DNA of 64,000 bases from Lysobacter sp. (GCA_008015835.1 SSGH01000010.1:124001-188000), one strand, 5' to 3'; positions 12,048 through 22,137 are shown, numbered from the stretch's first letter. Numbers and translations: made by a program. Notes: generated by a model not told the origin, from the letters alone.

Positions 12048-12529
12048 GGATGGCGTTTCGCATCGGTCAAGGGTTCGACGTGCACGCCTTCGGCGACGGC
12101 GATCACGTGATGCTCGGCGGCGTGCGCGTGCCGCATGCGCGCGGGATCGTGGCGCACAGCGACGGCGATGTCGCCCTGCATGCGCTGTGCGATGCGATGC
12201 TCGGCGCGTTGGCGCTCGGCGATATCGGCACGCATTTCCCGCCCAGCGACGCGCGCTGGAAAGGCGCGGACAGCCGCGCCTTCGTGCGCCATTGCGATGC
12301 GCTGCTGCGCGAACGCGGCTGGCGCGTGGGCAACGCCGACATCACCGTGATCTGCGAGCGGCCGAAGGTCGGTCCGCATGCGCGCGCGATGCGCGAAGCG
12401 ATCGCCGCCGATCTCGGCATCGATATCGACGACGTGAGCGTCAAGGCGACCACGACCGAGACGCTGGGCTTCGCCGGCCGCGGCGAAGGCATCGCCGCGC
12501 AGGCGGTGTGTTTGCTGGTGCGCGCATGA
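12044..12529 (+). CDS. ispF: 2-C-methyl-D-erythritol 2,4-cyclodiphosphate synthase
   Basis: A 161-residue MEP-pathway enzyme that cyclises CDP-ME 2-phosphate with release of CMP. The metal-site motif [10 protein letters not shown] (Asp-x-His) is near the N-terminus, and [26 protein letters not shown] and the C-terminal [17 protein letters not shown] are all family hallmarks. Two starts are possible: ATG 12044, which overlaps the previous stop, or ATG 12050, where the putative GAGG lies too close to be used; 12044 is preferred. It is immediately followed by truD. Confidence 0.95.
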   Translation: MRMAFRIGQGFDVHAFGDGDHVMLGGVRVPHARGIVAHSDGDVALHALCDAMLGALALGDIGTHFPPSDARWKGADSRAFVRHCDALLRERGWRVGNADITVICERPKVGPHARAMREAIAADLGIDIDDVSVKATTTETLGFAGRGEGIAAQAVCLLVRA

Positions 12530-12569
12530 TGTCGAAACGCCGCCGCGCTTCCGCGGAGCGCCGCGCGCC

Positions 12570-13634
12570 GTGACCGACGCGAGCGCGCTCCCTGCCGCGC
12601 ACGGCGCGCCCGTACTGTCCGCGCGATTCCGCGAAACGCCGGAAGATTTCGTCGTCGAGGAACTCGACGGCTTCGAGGCGACGGGCAGCGGCGAGCATCT
12701 GCTGCTCACCGTGCGCAAGCGCGGCATGAACACCGCGTTCGCGGCGAAGCGCATCGCGCAGTGGGCGGGCGTCGCCGAATCGGCGATCGGCTACGCGGGG
12801 CTGAAAGATCGCCACGCGCTGACCTCGCAACGCTTCAGCGTGTGGCTACCGAAAAAAATCGCGCCCGACATCGATGCGTTGCGATCCGACGATCTCGATG
12901 TGCTCGAACACGCGTGGCACGCGCGCAAATTGCCGCGCGGCGCGCTGGCCGGCAATCGTTTCGCGCTGACCTTGCGCGAAGTCGAAGGCGACCGCGATGC
13001 GATCGAGCGCCGTGTGCGCCAGATCGCCGCGCGCGGGGTGCCGAATTATTTCGGCGAACAGCGCTTCGGCCGCGGCGGCGGCAACGTCGAGAAAGCGCTG
13101 GCGATGTTCGCCGGGCGCCGGGTCAAACGCGAAGAGCGCACGCATGTGTTGTCGGCCGCGCGTTCGGAATTGTTCAATCGCGTGTTGGCCGCGCGCGTCG
13201 CCGACGACTGCTGGGATCGCGGTGTGGACGGCGAGGCGTGGATGCTGGACGGCAGCCGCAGCGTGTTCGGGCCGGAGCCTTGGAGCGACGCCTTGGCCGC
13301 GCGACTAGCCGCTTTCGATATCCATCCCAGCGGCCCGCTGTGGGGGCGCGGCGCATCGCGCGCGCAAGCGGCGGCGGCGGCCTACGAAACGCGGGCGCTG
13401 GGCGACGAGGACGCGCTGCGGCTGCGCGCGGGGCTCGAAGCGGCCGGTCTGAATCAGGAGCGGCGCAGTCTGCGTTTGCGGCCGACGGAACTGGCGATCG
13501 ATTGGCCGCGAGCCGATGCGCTGCGTCTGCGCTTTTCGCTGCCGGCCGGGTGCTACGCCACCGCGGTGCTGGCCGAATTGGGCCCGGTGACGTCGGCGGC
13601 GCGAACGCCCGATCGCGTGTTCGACGGCGGTTGA
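12570..13634 (+). CDS. truD: tRNA pseudouridine(13) synthase
   Basis: A 354-residue TruD-family enzyme that isomerises U13 of tRNA-Glu. The catalytic Asp is residue 80 in [14 protein letters not shown], the same number as in E. coli TruD. Other family segments are [10 protein letters not shown] near the N-terminus, [13 protein letters not shown], and a C-terminal [16 protein letters not shown]. The start is a GTG, with no better in-frame ATG, and lies 40 bases after ispF with a GCGGAGCG stretch upstream. This ispF-truD linkage is conserved in gammaproteobacteria (with surE-pcm nearby). Confidence 0.95.
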   Translation: MTDASALPAAHGAPVLSARFRETPEDFVVEELDGFEATGSGEHLLLTVRKRGMNTAFAAKRIAQWAGVAESAIGYAGLKDRHALTSQRFSVWLPKKIAPDIDALRSDDLDVLEHAWHARKLPRGALAGNRFALTLREVEGDRDAIERRVRQIAARGVPNYFGEQRFGRGGGNVEKALAMFAGRRVKREERTHVLSAARSELFNRVLAARVADDCWDRGVDGEAWMLDGSRSVFGPEPWSDALAARLAAFDIHPSGPLWGRGASRAQAAAAAYETRALGDEDALRLRAGLEAAGLNQERRSLRLRPTELAIDWPRADALRLRFSLPAGCYATAVLAELGPVTSAARTPDRVFDGG

Positions 13635-13848
13635 TGCGCGTTCGATCGGCGGCCGGGGGAACACGATCCGGCCCGTCGATGCGCCGCTCGACTGCGGCTT
13701 TCGCCGCACGTCCACGCGCTGGAGCGACCGCTCGTCGGAAAAGCAATGCGCGCGCTGGCGGCGTTCGCCGAGCGGCGTATAAGCCGAAAGCGTCCCCGCG
13801 CTTCGCGGCGCGTCGGATTCGAAAACCACCGACTTCGGGAGAACGCTC

Positions 13849-14100
13849 ATGAACGCCAAGTATTGCGCCGTGCTCGTCGCGCTGGCGGCGCTGTCGCTGT
13901 CCGGCTGCAAGACCACCGAAAGCGCTGCGATGGCGCGCCCCGACGATGCCGCCCACAAGACCGGCACGCCCTACGACCCGCGCATCGAAGTGGACGCCGA
14001 ATACGTCTCGCATGTGCAGAAACTCGCGCTGCGCCGCGGCGTGTACGTGCGCTGGGTGAACAAGCCGCATAAGCGCGTCGTCGATCAAGCCGAGCAATAA
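13849..14100 (+). CDS. Small lipoprotein of unknown function
   Basis: An 83-residue predicted lipoprotein: a short basic N-terminus, a hydrophobic stretch (CAVLVALAALSLSG) and the lipobox LSGC with the lipidated Cys at residue 20. The mature part is about 64 residues, hydrophilic, with KLALRRGVYVRWVNKPHKR. A GGGAGA ribosome-binding site lies about 7 bases upstream of the ATG. The 214 bases between truD and this gene show no gene. It is convergent with the Smr-domain gene. I do not recognise a family; a short RGVYVRWVN motif may be the conserved core. Confidence 0.7.
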   Translation: MNAKYCAVLVALAALSLSGCKTTESAAMARPDDAAHKTGTPYDPRIEVDAEYVSHVQKLALRRGVYVRWVNKPHKRVVDQAEQ

Positions 14101-14220
14101 AGACCGCGCGAACGCGGACGCGCGAAAGCAAGCGCGAAAATCAAGCGTGCGTCCGCGACCCGTCTCGATGCGTTCTCGTCCTCGGCGACGCGCCGATCTT
14201 CGTTCGGGTCGGCGCGTCGA

Positions 14221-14841
14221 TCAGATCGGCGCGAGCAGCACCAACACCGCGCCAGTGCCGCCCTGCGCGCCGGGCGCGGAATGGAACGCCAGCACATCGC
14301 CGCGTTGGCGCAGCAGGCGATCCACCAGATTCTTCAGCGTCGCCACGCCGTCGTCGGCGTGCAGACCCTTGCCGTGGACGATGCGCACGCAGCCGGCGCC
14401 GTCGTCGCGGGCTTCTTTCAGAAACCGCTTGAGCATCGCTTCGGCCGTCGCGGCGTCGCAGCGATGCAGATCGAGTTCGTCCTGCGCGGCGTAATGGCCG
14501 CGACCGAGCCGCTGCAGCACGCGTTCGGGCACCTCGTCGCGGCGATAGCGCAACGCGTCGCCCGCCTGCAGCAGCGGCGAATCGAGCAGACGAAGGAATT
14601 CGGACCGCGCGTCGCGATCGTCGCGCTGCGCCATCTTGGCCGACGGGCGCGGTTTCGGCGCCTGCGGCGGCGGGGCGACGCTCGGCAGTTCGCGCACCGG
14701 ACCGATCGCGCTGCGGAACAGCGCCGCATCGTCCTCGTCGCTCGCGTTCGTGGAGGCCTGCGCATCGTCCTCGCGGGCGCGGCCCTTGCGCTGCCGTTCG
14801 GCGTGCCCGAAACGTTCGCGGCGGCGGTCGTGCGTGCTCAT
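14221..14841 (-). CDS. Smr (small MutS-related) domain protein
   Basis: A 206-residue cytoplasmic protein with a charged disordered first half and a C-terminal Smr domain: [16 protein letters not shown], then [18 protein letters not shown] and HGKG are the two signature motifs of Smr nicking-endonuclease/ribosome-rescue domains. It corresponds to the YdaL/SmrA-type stand-alone proteins rather than MutS2. The ATG at 14841 ([10 protein letters not shown]) is chosen over an upstream in-frame start at 14883 because the latter adds an unrelated leader. It is divergent from surE, with about 97 bases between the starts. Confidence 0.88.
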   Translation of the reverse strand: MSTHDRRRERFGHAERQRKGRAREDDAQASTNASDEDDAALFRSAIGPVRELPSVAPPPQAPKPRPSAKMAQRDDRDARSEFLRLLDSPLLQAGDALRYRRDEVPERVLQRLGRGHYAAQDELDLHRCDAATAEAMLKRFLKEARDDGAGCVRIVHGKGLHADDGVATLKNLVDRLLRQRGDVLAFHSAPGAQGGTGAVLVLLAPI

Positions 14842-14938
14842 GGCCGCAGAGATTACCCCGCGTCGGCGAGGAACGCATGGCATCCGGTATCATGAGCGTC
14901 GGCCGCCGGGGCCGGAACGAGACGCCGCGTCCGCATTC

Positions 14939-15736
14939 ATGCGCATCCTGATCAGCAACGACGACGGCGTGGATGCGCCGGGTATCCGCATCCTCGCCGC
15001 GGGCCTGCGCGACGCCGGCCACGACGTGCTGATCGTCGCGCCCGACCGCGACCGTTCCGGCGCCAGCAATTCGCTCACGCTCGACGCGCCGATCCGCGTG
15101 ATTCGGCAGGACGAGACCACGTGGCGCGTCCACGGCACGCCGACCGACTGCGTCCACGTCGCCATCACCGGCATGCTCGACTGCGAGCCGGACATCGTGG
15201 TCTCCGGCATCAACAACGTCGCCAATCTCGGCGACGATGTGATCTATTCCGGCACCGTGGCCGCGGCGATGGAAGGGCGTTTCCTCGGCCTGCCCGCGGT
15301 GGCGGTGTCGCTGGCGACGGGCGAAGGCACTGGCCGCCATTTCGAAACCGCCGCGCGCGCCGCGGTGGAGATCGTGGCGCGGCTGAAGGCCGATCCGCTG
15401 CCCGCCGACACGATCCTCAACGTCAATGTGCCCGATCTGCCCTGGGAGCGCATCGCCGGCTTCGAGGTCTGCCGTCTCGGCAACCGGCATCGCGCCGAGC
15501 CCTGCACGCAGCAGGAAGACCCGCGCGGGCGCACGTGGTGGTGGATCGGCGCCGCCGGCCCCGAACAGGACGCCGGCCCGGGCACCGATTTCCACGCGGT
15601 GCGCACTGGGCATATTTCGATCACGCCGATCCACGTCGATCTGACGCGCTACCAAGCCTTGGAGCAGGTCGCGAGTTGGGTCGGCGGCTTGGCGGAAGGC
15701 TTGCGCGGACCGGCGCGCGCGGAGGACGCGGCATGA
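14939..15736 (+). CDS. surE: 5'/3'-nucleotidase SurE
   Basis: A 265-residue survival protein with metal-dependent nucleotidase/exopolyphosphatase activity. The N-terminus [10 protein letters not shown] contains the metal-binding Asn7-Asp8-Asp9, followed by [20 protein letters not shown] and [22 protein letters not shown], all diagnostic. The stop overlaps the start of pcm (ATGA), the classical surE-pcm pair. The frame is open upstream, but the ATG at 14939 gives the exact family N-terminus. Confidence 0.97.
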   Translation: MRILISNDDGVDAPGIRILAAGLRDAGHDVLIVAPDRDRSGASNSLTLDAPIRVIRQDETTWRVHGTPTDCVHVAITGMLDCEPDIVVSGINNVANLGDDVIYSGTVAAAMEGRFLGLPAVAVSLATGEGTGRHFETAARAAVEIVARLKADPLPADTILNVNVPDLPWERIAGFEVCRLGNRHRAEPCTQQEDPRGRTWWWIGAAGPEQDAGPGTDFHAVRTGHISITPIHVDLTRYQALEQVASWVGGLAEGLRGPARAEDAA

Positions 15737-16464
15737 CCGCGCATTTGCGCCTGCAGCCCGAAGCGCTGGGCATGGGCATGACCTCGCAGCGCGTGCGCGA
15801 CCGGTTGATCGAGCGCCTGCGCGAGCAGGGCATCCGCGACGAGTCGGTGCTCAACGCGATCCGCACCGTGCCGCGGCATCTGTTCGTGGACGAGGCGCTC
15901 GCGGCGCGCGCCTACGAAGACAACGCGCTGCCGATCGGCCACGGTCAAACCATTTCGCAGCCGTGGGTCGTCGCGCGCATGACCGAGGCGCTGTTCGAGC
16001 AGGACGCGAGCGATGCCGCCGAAGGCGAGGGCGAAGCGGCCGCCGAGCCGTTCCGCCCGAAGAAAGTTCTGGAAGTGGGCACCGGATCGGGCTATCAGGC
16101 CGCGATCCTCGCCGCGCTGGGCCTGGAGGTCTACACCGTCGAGCGCATCGGCGATCTGCTGCGGACCGCGCGCAAACGCTTCCGCACGCTCGGCCTCAAC
16201 GTGCGCAGCAAACACGACGACGGCCGCATCGGTTGGTCGGAACACGCGCCTTACGACGGCATCGTCGTCACTGCTGCGGCGCCCGCGTTGGTCGATGCGC
16301 TGACCGAACAACTCGCCGTCGGCGGCGTGCTGGTGGCGCCGGTGGGCGGCAGCAATGCGCAATCGCTGGTGAAACTGCGCAAACGCGCCGACGGCCGCAT
16401 CGCGCGCAGCGATCTGGCCTCGGTGGTGTTCGTGCCGTTGCTCTCGGGCACGATCGACGGATGA
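15733..16464 (+). CDS. pcm: Protein-L-isoaspartate O-methyltransferase
   Basis: A 243-residue SAM-dependent repair enzyme that methylates isoaspartyl residues in damaged proteins. Motifs: [22 protein letters not shown], then the SAM-binding motif [15 protein letters not shown] and the post-motif [17 protein letters not shown] Glu/Ala-rich insert ([16 protein letters not shown]) between the N-terminal segment and the SAM motif makes it longer than the usual ~210-225 residues. It is coupled to surE by a four-base overlap and followed by yqaA and nlpD. Confidence 0.96.
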   Translation: MTAHLRLQPEALGMGMTSQRVRDRLIERLREQGIRDESVLNAIRTVPRHLFVDEALAARAYEDNALPIGHGQTISQPWVVARMTEALFEQDASDAAEGEGEAAAEPFRPKKVLEVGTGSGYQAAILAALGLEVYTVERIGDLLRTARKRFRTLGLNVRSKHDDGRIGWSEHAPYDGIVVTAAAPALVDALTEQLAVGGVLVAPVGGSNAQSLVKLRKRADGRIARSDLASVVFVPLLSGTIDG

Positions 16465-16518
16465 GGCGGCCGTGAGCATCGATCGCAGAACGACCGACCG
16501 TAGGACGACCGACCGCGC

Positions 16519-17133
16519 ATGAAAATTTTCGCGCCTCTGTACCAACGCGCCTTGCATTGGTCGCGGCATCGCCGCGCGCCCGCGCTGTTGACCGGCTTGA
16601 GCTTCATCGAAGCCATCGTGTTCCCGGTGCCGCCGGAAGTGATGCTGGCGCCGATGTCGCTGTCGCAGCCCAAGCGCGCGCTGTGGTTCGCCACGCTGAG
16701 CCTCGCGGGCTCGATGGTCGGCGCGGTGATCGGCTATTTGCTGGGCCACTACGCCTTCGAATTGCTCAAGCCGTTGTTCGAGGCTATGGGCATGTTGAGC
16801 GGCATCGAATCGGGCATCGAAACGATCAAGACCAAGATGGCGGAATCGCCGTGGGCGGTGTTCTGGCTGTTGGTCGCGGGCGGTTTCGCGCCGATCCCGA
16901 TGAAAGTGTTCACCTGGGCCTCGGGTGTGGTCGGCGTGCCGTGGTTGCCGTATCTCGCGGCGATGGCGGTCGGCCGCGGCAAACGCGTGTATCTGATCGC
17001 GATCGCGATCAAGCTCGGCGGCGAACGCGCCGAGCGCGCGTTGCATCGCTACATCGAACCGATCGGCTGGGTCGCGACCGTGCTGCTGGTCGCCGCGATC
17101 GGGTATCTCGTGTTCCGGGCGCGACAGGGATGA
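16519..17133 (+). CDS. yqaA: YqaA-family (DedA/VTT-type) inner membrane protein
   Basis: A 204-residue polytopic membrane protein of the YqaA/VTT group, relatives of the DedA transporters. Visible: FIEAIVFPVPPEVMLAPM, the G-rich helix SLAGSMVGAVIGYLLGHY, and the second re-entrant-like segment GGFAPIPMKVFTWASGVVGV, which together are typical of VTT domains. The stop overlaps the nlpD start by four bases (ATGA at 17130-17133). Position between pcm and nlpD is conserved in this bacterial group. Substrate unknown; DedA relatives have been implicated in lipid carrier flipping and membrane homeostasis. Confidence 0.85.
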   Translation: MKIFAPLYQRALHWSRHRRAPALLTGLSFIEAIVFPVPPEVMLAPMSLSQPKRALWFATLSLAGSMVGAVIGYLLGHYAFELLKPLFEAMGMLSGIESGIETIKTKMAESPWAVFWLLVAGGFAPIPMKVFTWASGVVGVPWLPYLAAMAVGRGKRVYLIAIAIKLGGERAERALHRYIEPIGWVATVLLVAAIGYLVFRARQG

Positions 17134-18020
17134 CGCACGCGCGTCTCGCCGTTCGTGTCGTCGTCGGGGCGGTCGCAGTCGCGCTCGCGCTGGCCACGGC
17201 CGGCTGCGCGAAAACGCGCGTGGTGCGCGAGGGCGAGCATCGCGCCAAACCCGTCGCCCCGCGCAGCGCGAATCGCGCGAAACCCGGCGGCAGCGTGCAG
17301 GTGCGCAAGGGCGACACGCTGTACCGCATCGCGGTGGACAACGGCGTCAGTTCGCTCGACGTCGCGATGTGGAACCGCATCCCGCCGCCGTACACGATCT
17401 ATCCCGGGCAGCGTCTGCGCCTGTCGCCGCCGCCGGAGCGCCGCACGCCGCCGCCCCGCGTCGCGACGACCTCGCCCGCGAAGCCATCGCCGGCCCGCCC
17501 CGGCGTGCCGCCCGCCGCTTCGACGCCGAAACCGCCGGCGGGCACGAAACCGCCGATGACGGGTTCGACCACGAATGCCGCCGCGAAACCGCCGTCGACC
17601 CCTCGGCCGACGCCCGAATCCGCGCCGCCGCCGGCCGCGCCGCAGGCGGCGTTCGCGTGGCGTTGGCCGGCGGACGGCGCGCTCGTCGGCCGTTTCGTCG
17701 CGGGCGACCCGACCAAGCAGGGCATCGATATCGGCGGTCAAAGCGGCGCGCCGGTGCGCGCGGCGGCGGACGGCGTAGTGGTGTATTCCGGCGCCGGTTT
17801 GGTCGGTTACGGCGAACTCATCATCGTCAAACACAGCGAACAGTGGCTCTCGGCCTACGGCCATAACCGCGCGCGCTTGGTCAACGAAGGCCAGCGCGTG
17901 AAAGCCGGCGAACAAATCGCCGAAATGGGGCGCAGCGGCGCGGCGCGCGACATGCTGCACTTCGAGATTCGCTACAACGGCAAGCCGCAGGATCCGCTGC
18001 AGGCGCTGCCGAAGCGGTGA
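17130..18020 (+). CDS. nlpD: NlpD-like lipoprotein (LysM + degenerate M23/LytM domain)
   Basis: A 296-residue predicted lipoprotein (lipobox ATAGC, Cys at about residue 27). After a basic linker comes one LysM peptidoglycan-binding domain (GSVQVRKGDTLYRIAVDNG through YPGQRLRL), a long Pro/Ala/Thr linker, and a C-terminal M23 peptidase fold. The first zinc-ligand motif HxxxD is replaced (KQGIDIGG has no His), though AYGH and LHFE remain. This matches NlpD/EnvC-type proteins that activate amidases instead of cleaving peptidoglycan. It ends the surE-pcm-yqaA-nlpD unit. No rpoS follows, unlike in enterobacteria and pseudomonads. Confidence 0.9.
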   Translation: MTHARLAVRVVVGAVAVALALATAGCAKTRVVREGEHRAKPVAPRSANRAKPGGSVQVRKGDTLYRIAVDNGVSSLDVAMWNRIPPPYTIYPGQRLRLSPPPERRTPPPRVATTSPAKPSPARPGVPPAASTPKPPAGTKPPMTGSTTNAAAKPPSTPRPTPESAPPPAAPQAAFAWRWPADGALVGRFVAGDPTKQGIDIGGQSGAPVRAAADGVVVYSGAGLVGYGELIIVKHSEQWLSAYGHNRARLVNEGQRVKAGEQIAEMGRSGAARDMLHFEIRYNGKPQDPLQALPKR

Positions 18021-18132
18021 CTTCGCGGTTCCGTGGTTCGTGCCGTTCCGCCTCCGCTCGAATGCCCCATCGCGGATGTGCTGTTCGACGATACGGCGAC
18101 GGCGTAGCAACACACCAGAAAGGAGAACGACG

Positions 18133-18966
18133 ATGATGCGTTTCGTGGCCGTGTTATGCATTTGGCTTTCGCTGTCCGTGATCGGTACGGCATTCGCCGC
18201 CGAATCCTCGCCCGCGTCGCCGCTCGTTGTGGGTGAGACGTTCGTTCTTGCCTCCGGAACTCTCGGCGAAACCCGCCGTATCAATGTGTACCTTCCGCCA
18301 GGCTATGCCGAGCGCCCGGATGCGCGCGTTCCGGTGCTGTACATGCCTGACGGCGGCCTGGCCGAAGATTTTCTGCATATCGCCGGCCTGATGCAGGTCT
18401 CGATGAGCAACGGCACCATGCGTTCGTTCCTGTTGGTCGCCATCGAGAACACGCAGCGTCGGCGCGATCTCACCCCGCCGACCGACAACGCCGAGGACAA
18501 AAAGATCGCGCCGGTGGTTGGCGGTTCGGCCGCGTTCCGACGGTTCCTGCGCGAGGAATTGATGCCCGAGATCGCGAAACGCTATCGCATCACCGACGAG
18601 CGCGCGATCGTCGGTGAATCGCTGGCGGGGCTGTTCGTGATCGAGACCTTTCTGCGCGAGCCCGAATTGTTCGATCACTATCTGGCTTTCGATCCGAGCC
18701 TATGGTGGGACGATCGCCGATTGCTGGACGACGTCGCGCCGATGCTGCGTGGGCATGCGGAACTGCGCAAGAGTCTGTGGCTCGCCAGCAGCGACATGCG
18801 CGACATCGCCGACGCAACCGCGATCTTCGCGCGAGCGCTCGAAGCCGAGGCGCCCAAAGGCCTGCGTTGGCGTTACCTGCCGATGCCCGAGGAACATCAT
18901 TGGACGATATATCACCCGGCCGCCTTGCGCGCGTTCCGCGAGGAGTTCGCGCCGGCCAAGGAGTGA
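18133..18966 (+). CDS. Exported alpha/beta-hydrolase esterase (IroE/Fes-like)
   Basis: A 277-residue protein with a signal peptide (about residues 1-23, ending GTAFAAE). It has the esterase-D/IroE-like layout: ETRRINVYLPPGY, VPVLYMPDGG, and the nucleophile elbow GESLAG with Ser163, then AFDPSLWWDD, and a C-terminal His in EEHHWTIYHPAAL. Substrate unknown: relatives include siderophore and acyl esterases. An AAGGAGAACG ribosome-binding site stands before the ATG at 18133. It lies 112 bases after nlpD and has no obvious partner, although a copper-uptake pair follows. Confidence 0.8.
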   Translation: MMRFVAVLCIWLSLSVIGTAFAAESSPASPLVVGETFVLASGTLGETRRINVYLPPGYAERPDARVPVLYMPDGGLAEDFLHIAGLMQVSMSNGTMRSFLLVAIENTQRRRDLTPPTDNAEDKKIAPVVGGSAAFRRFLREELMPEIAKRYRITDERAIVGESLAGLFVIETFLREPELFDHYLAFDPSLWWDDRRLLDDVAPMLRGHAELRKSLWLASSDMRDIADATAIFARALEAEAPKGLRWRYLPMPEEHHWTIYHPAALRAFREEFAPAKE

Positions 18967-19059
18967 CTCCGAACAGCGATGCGTCGACGCTCGGAAAAGC
19001 CCCGCGGGTTGATTCCGCGCAAGCTGCGGCGCCGGCGCCTGGATAGAATCCGTCGCGAT

Positions 19060-19584
19060 ATGGCATCGATTCGCCGCCCCCGCCCTTGGCTGCTGACGCT
19101 GGCGCTCTTCGCGAGCGTCTCGCTGTCGCTATTGCCGACGCTGGGGCGTTTGTATCGTGCCTCCTCGCCGCAAAGCGTTGCGGTGGAGGCGTTTTGTACG
19201 TCGCGCGGGCTCGCGTGGCGTGCCGCCGATACGGTCTCGGCGGACCTGCTTTCCGCGAATGCGGCGCGCAGGAAGGTCGCTTTCGCCGGCCTGCTCGCGG
19301 CCGCGAACGAGGGCGGCGGTTCGGTCATCGCGACCAGCGACGCGCAGAACGACGACTCGAAGGGCGATTCGAACGATACGCCGCCCAGCGGCGGCGCATC
19401 CGACGACGATTGCGGTTATTGCACGCTGACGGCGGCGACCGCGCTGCCCGCGTCCGCCGTAACCCTGAGCGCGTTCGGATTCGAACCGCAACGCGTACGC
19501 GCGCAGCCCACGACGCATGCGCGCCCGCGCCCCGACATCCGCGATCGCAGCCCGCGCGGACCGCCCGCTCGCATCGCGGCTTGA
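19060..19584 (+). CDS. DUF2946-like membrane/periplasmic protein next to copper receptor
   Basis: A 174-residue protein with an N-terminal hydrophobic segment (WLLTLALFASVSLSLLPTL) and a later CxxC-containing stretch DDDCGYCTLTAATALP, then a second hydrophobic part and a basic Pro/Arg tail. A short hydrophobic N-terminus plus a CGYC motif is the pattern of DUF2946 proteins, which are commonly encoded beside TonB-dependent copper receptors, as here. The CxxC could bind copper (inference). The ATG at 19060 is preferred over an upstream in-frame ATG at 18979 that would add a very basic leader. The middle (DAQNDDSKGDSND) looks disordered. Confidence 0.7.
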   Translation: MASIRRPRPWLLTLALFASVSLSLLPTLGRLYRASSPQSVAVEAFCTSRGLAWRAADTVSADLLSANAARRKVAFAGLLAAANEGGGSVIATSDAQNDDSKGDSNDTPPSGGASDDDCGYCTLTAATALPASAVTLSAFGFEPQRVRAQPTTHARPRPDIRDRSPRGPPARIAA

Positions 19585-19773
19585 GCCTCTGTTTCTGATT
19601 TTGCTGCGGGCGGCGCCAAATCGCCGTCGCACGCCGCGATTCTGAAAAGCGCCTAGCCGCTCTCGTTTTCTTGCCTATCGTCTGCGTGCGGCTCTCGTCG
19701 CGCGTATTTCGCGCCCGTGGTGAAACGCCCGGCGCCGCGCGCTCGCGCACCTCTCTTACGGATATCTCCCGCT

Positions 19774-22107
19774 ATGTCTCCTAAGCTCCGCCCCTTGGTT
19801 GCGGCCATGCTCGTCGCGAACATGTCTGCCGCGTTTCCGTTCTGCGTCTACGCGAACGACCCGACCTCCGAACCCGCGACGCCCGACGGCGGCGATGCGG
19901 TCGTCTTGCCGAAGGTGATCGTGGAATACGATCGCGCCTCGATCGCGCCCGCCCGTCGCGTCGAAGGCGATACGACCCAGGCCGCGCAGGCGGCCACCAG
20001 CGACGCGGCGACCCTGCTCGATCGCCTGCCCGGCGTGTCGATCAACGCCGCGGGCGGCGTGTCCGGTTTGCCCTCGATCCGCGGTCTCGCCGACGACCGT
20101 CTGCGCATCCGCGTCGATGGCGCCGACATCGTCGCGTCCTGTCCGAATCATATGAATCCGGCGCTGTCGTACGTCGCGCCCAGCGATATCGCGCGCATCA
20201 CCGTGTATCCCGGCATCACGCCGGTGTCGCAGGGCGGCGATTCGATCGGCGGCAGCATCGTGGTCGAACGTACGCCGCCGACGTTCGCCGCGCCCGGCGA
20301 GGGCGTCGTGTTGTTCGGCGAAATCGGCGCGTACTACCGCAGCAACGGCGACGCTCACGGCGCCAACGTCGCCGCGACCGTCGCCACCGAACGCTTCCAT
20401 CTGCGCTACACAGGGTCGACCGCGCGCGCCGACGACTATCGCGCGGGCGAGGATTTCAAGACCTACGATTTCACCGGGCGCGCCGGACATACGCTCGATC
20501 GCGACGAGGTCGGTTCCAGCGCGTACGTCGCGCACAACCAACGCCTCGGTATGGCCTACACCACCGGCGATCATCTGTTCGAAGCCGCCTTCGGTTGGCA
20601 GCAGATTCCGGAACAGGGCTTTCCCAATCAGCGCATGGACCTCACCGACAACCGTCAACGCACCGCGAGTTTGCGCTATCTCGGCCAATTCGCTTGGGGT
20701 CGCTTGGACGCGCGCGCGTATCGCGAGGAACTCGAGCACGAAATGGATTTCGGGCCGGATAAGCGTTACTGGTACGGCATGGCGTCCGGCGGCGCGAATC
20801 CGCCGAACGGCGCGGGCGCCGCGTGTTCGCCGATCGGTCCGAACTGCGCGGCCGGCATGCCGATGGACACCGAAAGCGACACCGCGTCGCTGTCGCTGGA
20901 GGCGGAGATCGCGCTGGCGGGCGACGACCTGCTGCGCGTGGGCGCGGAACATCGCCGCTATCGTCTCGACGACTGGTGGCCGCCGTCGGGCGCGATGATG
21001 TGGCCGGGCACGTTCTGGAATATCCGGGACGGCCAGCGCGACCGCAGCGCCGCGTACGTCGAATGGGAGCGCCATTTCGACGCGCGCTGGATGGCCGAAC
21101 TCGGCGTGCGCTACGAGCGCGTGGCGATGGATGCCGGCGATGCGCGCGGTTACAACCCGACCAGCAATATGATGGGCTCGTACCAGATGCGCGATGCGGC
21201 GCTGTTCAACGCCGCCGACCGTTCGCGCAGCGACGGCAACTGGGACGCCAGCGCGATGTTTCGCTTCGCGCGCGACGAGCGTACCGACATCGCGTTCGGC
21301 ATCGCGCGCAAAACGCGTTCGCCAGGCGTGTACGAGGTCTACCCGTGGTCGACCTGGCAGATGGCCGCGCTGATGAACAATTTCGTCGGCGACGGCAACG
21401 CCTACGTCGGTAATTTGAACTTGCGGCCGGAGCGCGCGGTGACCTTGTCCGCGACCTTCGACTGGCATGCGCCCGACCGGCGTTGGGAAGTGGTGTTCAC
21501 GCCTTACTACACCCGCATCGCCGACTACATCGGCGCGGTGCAGTGGGACGCCGCGACCAATGCGCCGAGCGCGGCGCAGGCCCGCAACCGTTTCGTACTG
21601 TTGAAGTACGCGAACCAGAGCGCTCGCCTGGAAGGTTTCGATCTTTCCGGCAAGCTGCGTTTGGGCGAAACCGGCGTCGGTACGTTCGGCGTGGAAGGCG
21701 ACGTCTCATGGGCGAACGGCGAGAACGCCGACACCGGCGACGGCCTCTATCACCTGATGCCGCTGAACGGACGCATCGCCTTGACCCATCGCGCGCAGGG
21801 TTGGGACAACGCGCTGGAAGTGGTCGGCGTGGACGATAAGAACGACGTGTCGCGCGTGCGCAACGAAATCGAAACCGCGGGCTACGGGTTAGTGAATCTG
21901 CGCTTCGCGCGCGAGTGGTCGCGGGTGCGCGTGGACGTGGGCGTGGAGAACCTGTTCGATCGTTTCTATTCGCTGCCGACCGGCGGCGCGTACGTCGGGC
22001 AGGGCACCACCATGACCAATCCGGCGTTGCCGAATTACCCGCAGTGGGGCACGGCGGTGCCGGGACCAGGGCGTTCGATCTACGCCGCGATCAAAACGAC
22101 GTTCTGA
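19774..22107 (+). CDS. oprC: TonB-dependent copper receptor (OprC/NosA-like)
   Basis: A 777-residue outer-membrane receptor. After a signal peptide (ending VYAND) come a plug domain (LLDRLPGVSINAAGGVSGLPSIRGLADDRLRIRVDG) and a long beta-barrel ending in AIKTTF with a terminal Phe. The key feature is SCPNHMNP at about residues 122-129: Cys123 and Met127 form the CxxxM motif used by Pseudomonas OprC to bind copper. Further Met-rich loops occur in the barrel (NMMGSYQM; GAMMWPGTFW). It is preceded by a DUF2946-like gene, the usual partner. Function in copper uptake is inferred from family. No Fur- or CueR-like operator was identified. Confidence 0.88.
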   Translation: MSPKLRPLVAAMLVANMSAAFPFCVYANDPTSEPATPDGGDAVVLPKVIVEYDRASIAPARRVEGDTTQAAQAATSDAATLLDRLPGVSINAAGGVSGLPSIRGLADDRLRIRVDGADIVASCPNHMNPALSYVAPSDIARITVYPGITPVSQGGDSIGGSIVVERTPPTFAAPGEGVVLFGEIGAYYRSNGDAHGANVAATVATERFHLRYTGSTARADDYRAGEDFKTYDFTGRAGHTLDRDEVGSSAYVAHNQRLGMAYTTGDHLFEAAFGWQQIPEQGFPNQRMDLTDNRQRTASLRYLGQFAWGRLDARAYREELEHEMDFGPDKRYWYGMASGGANPPNGAGAACSPIGPNCAAGMPMDTESDTASLSLEAEIALAGDDLLRVGAEHRRYRLDDWWPPSGAMMWPGTFWNIRDGQRDRSAAYVEWERHFDARWMAELGVRYERVAMDAGDARGYNPTSNMMGSYQMRDAALFNAADRSRSDGNWDASAMFRFARDERTDIAFGIARKTRSPGVYEVYPWSTWQMAALMNNFVGDGNAYVGNLNLRPERAVTLSATFDWHAPDRRWEVVFTPYYTRIADYIGAVQWDAATNAPSAAQARNRFVLLKYANQSARLEGFDLSGKLRLGETGVGTFGVEGDVSWANGENADTGDGLYHLMPLNGRIALTHRAQGWDNALEVVGVDDKNDVSRVRNEIETAGYGLVNLRFAREWSRVRVDVGVENLFDRFYSLPTGGAYVGQGTTMTNPALPNYPQWGTAVPGPGRSIYAAIKTTF

Positions 22108-22137
22108 GGACTGCTCACCGCGATCCCGCGTCGACGC

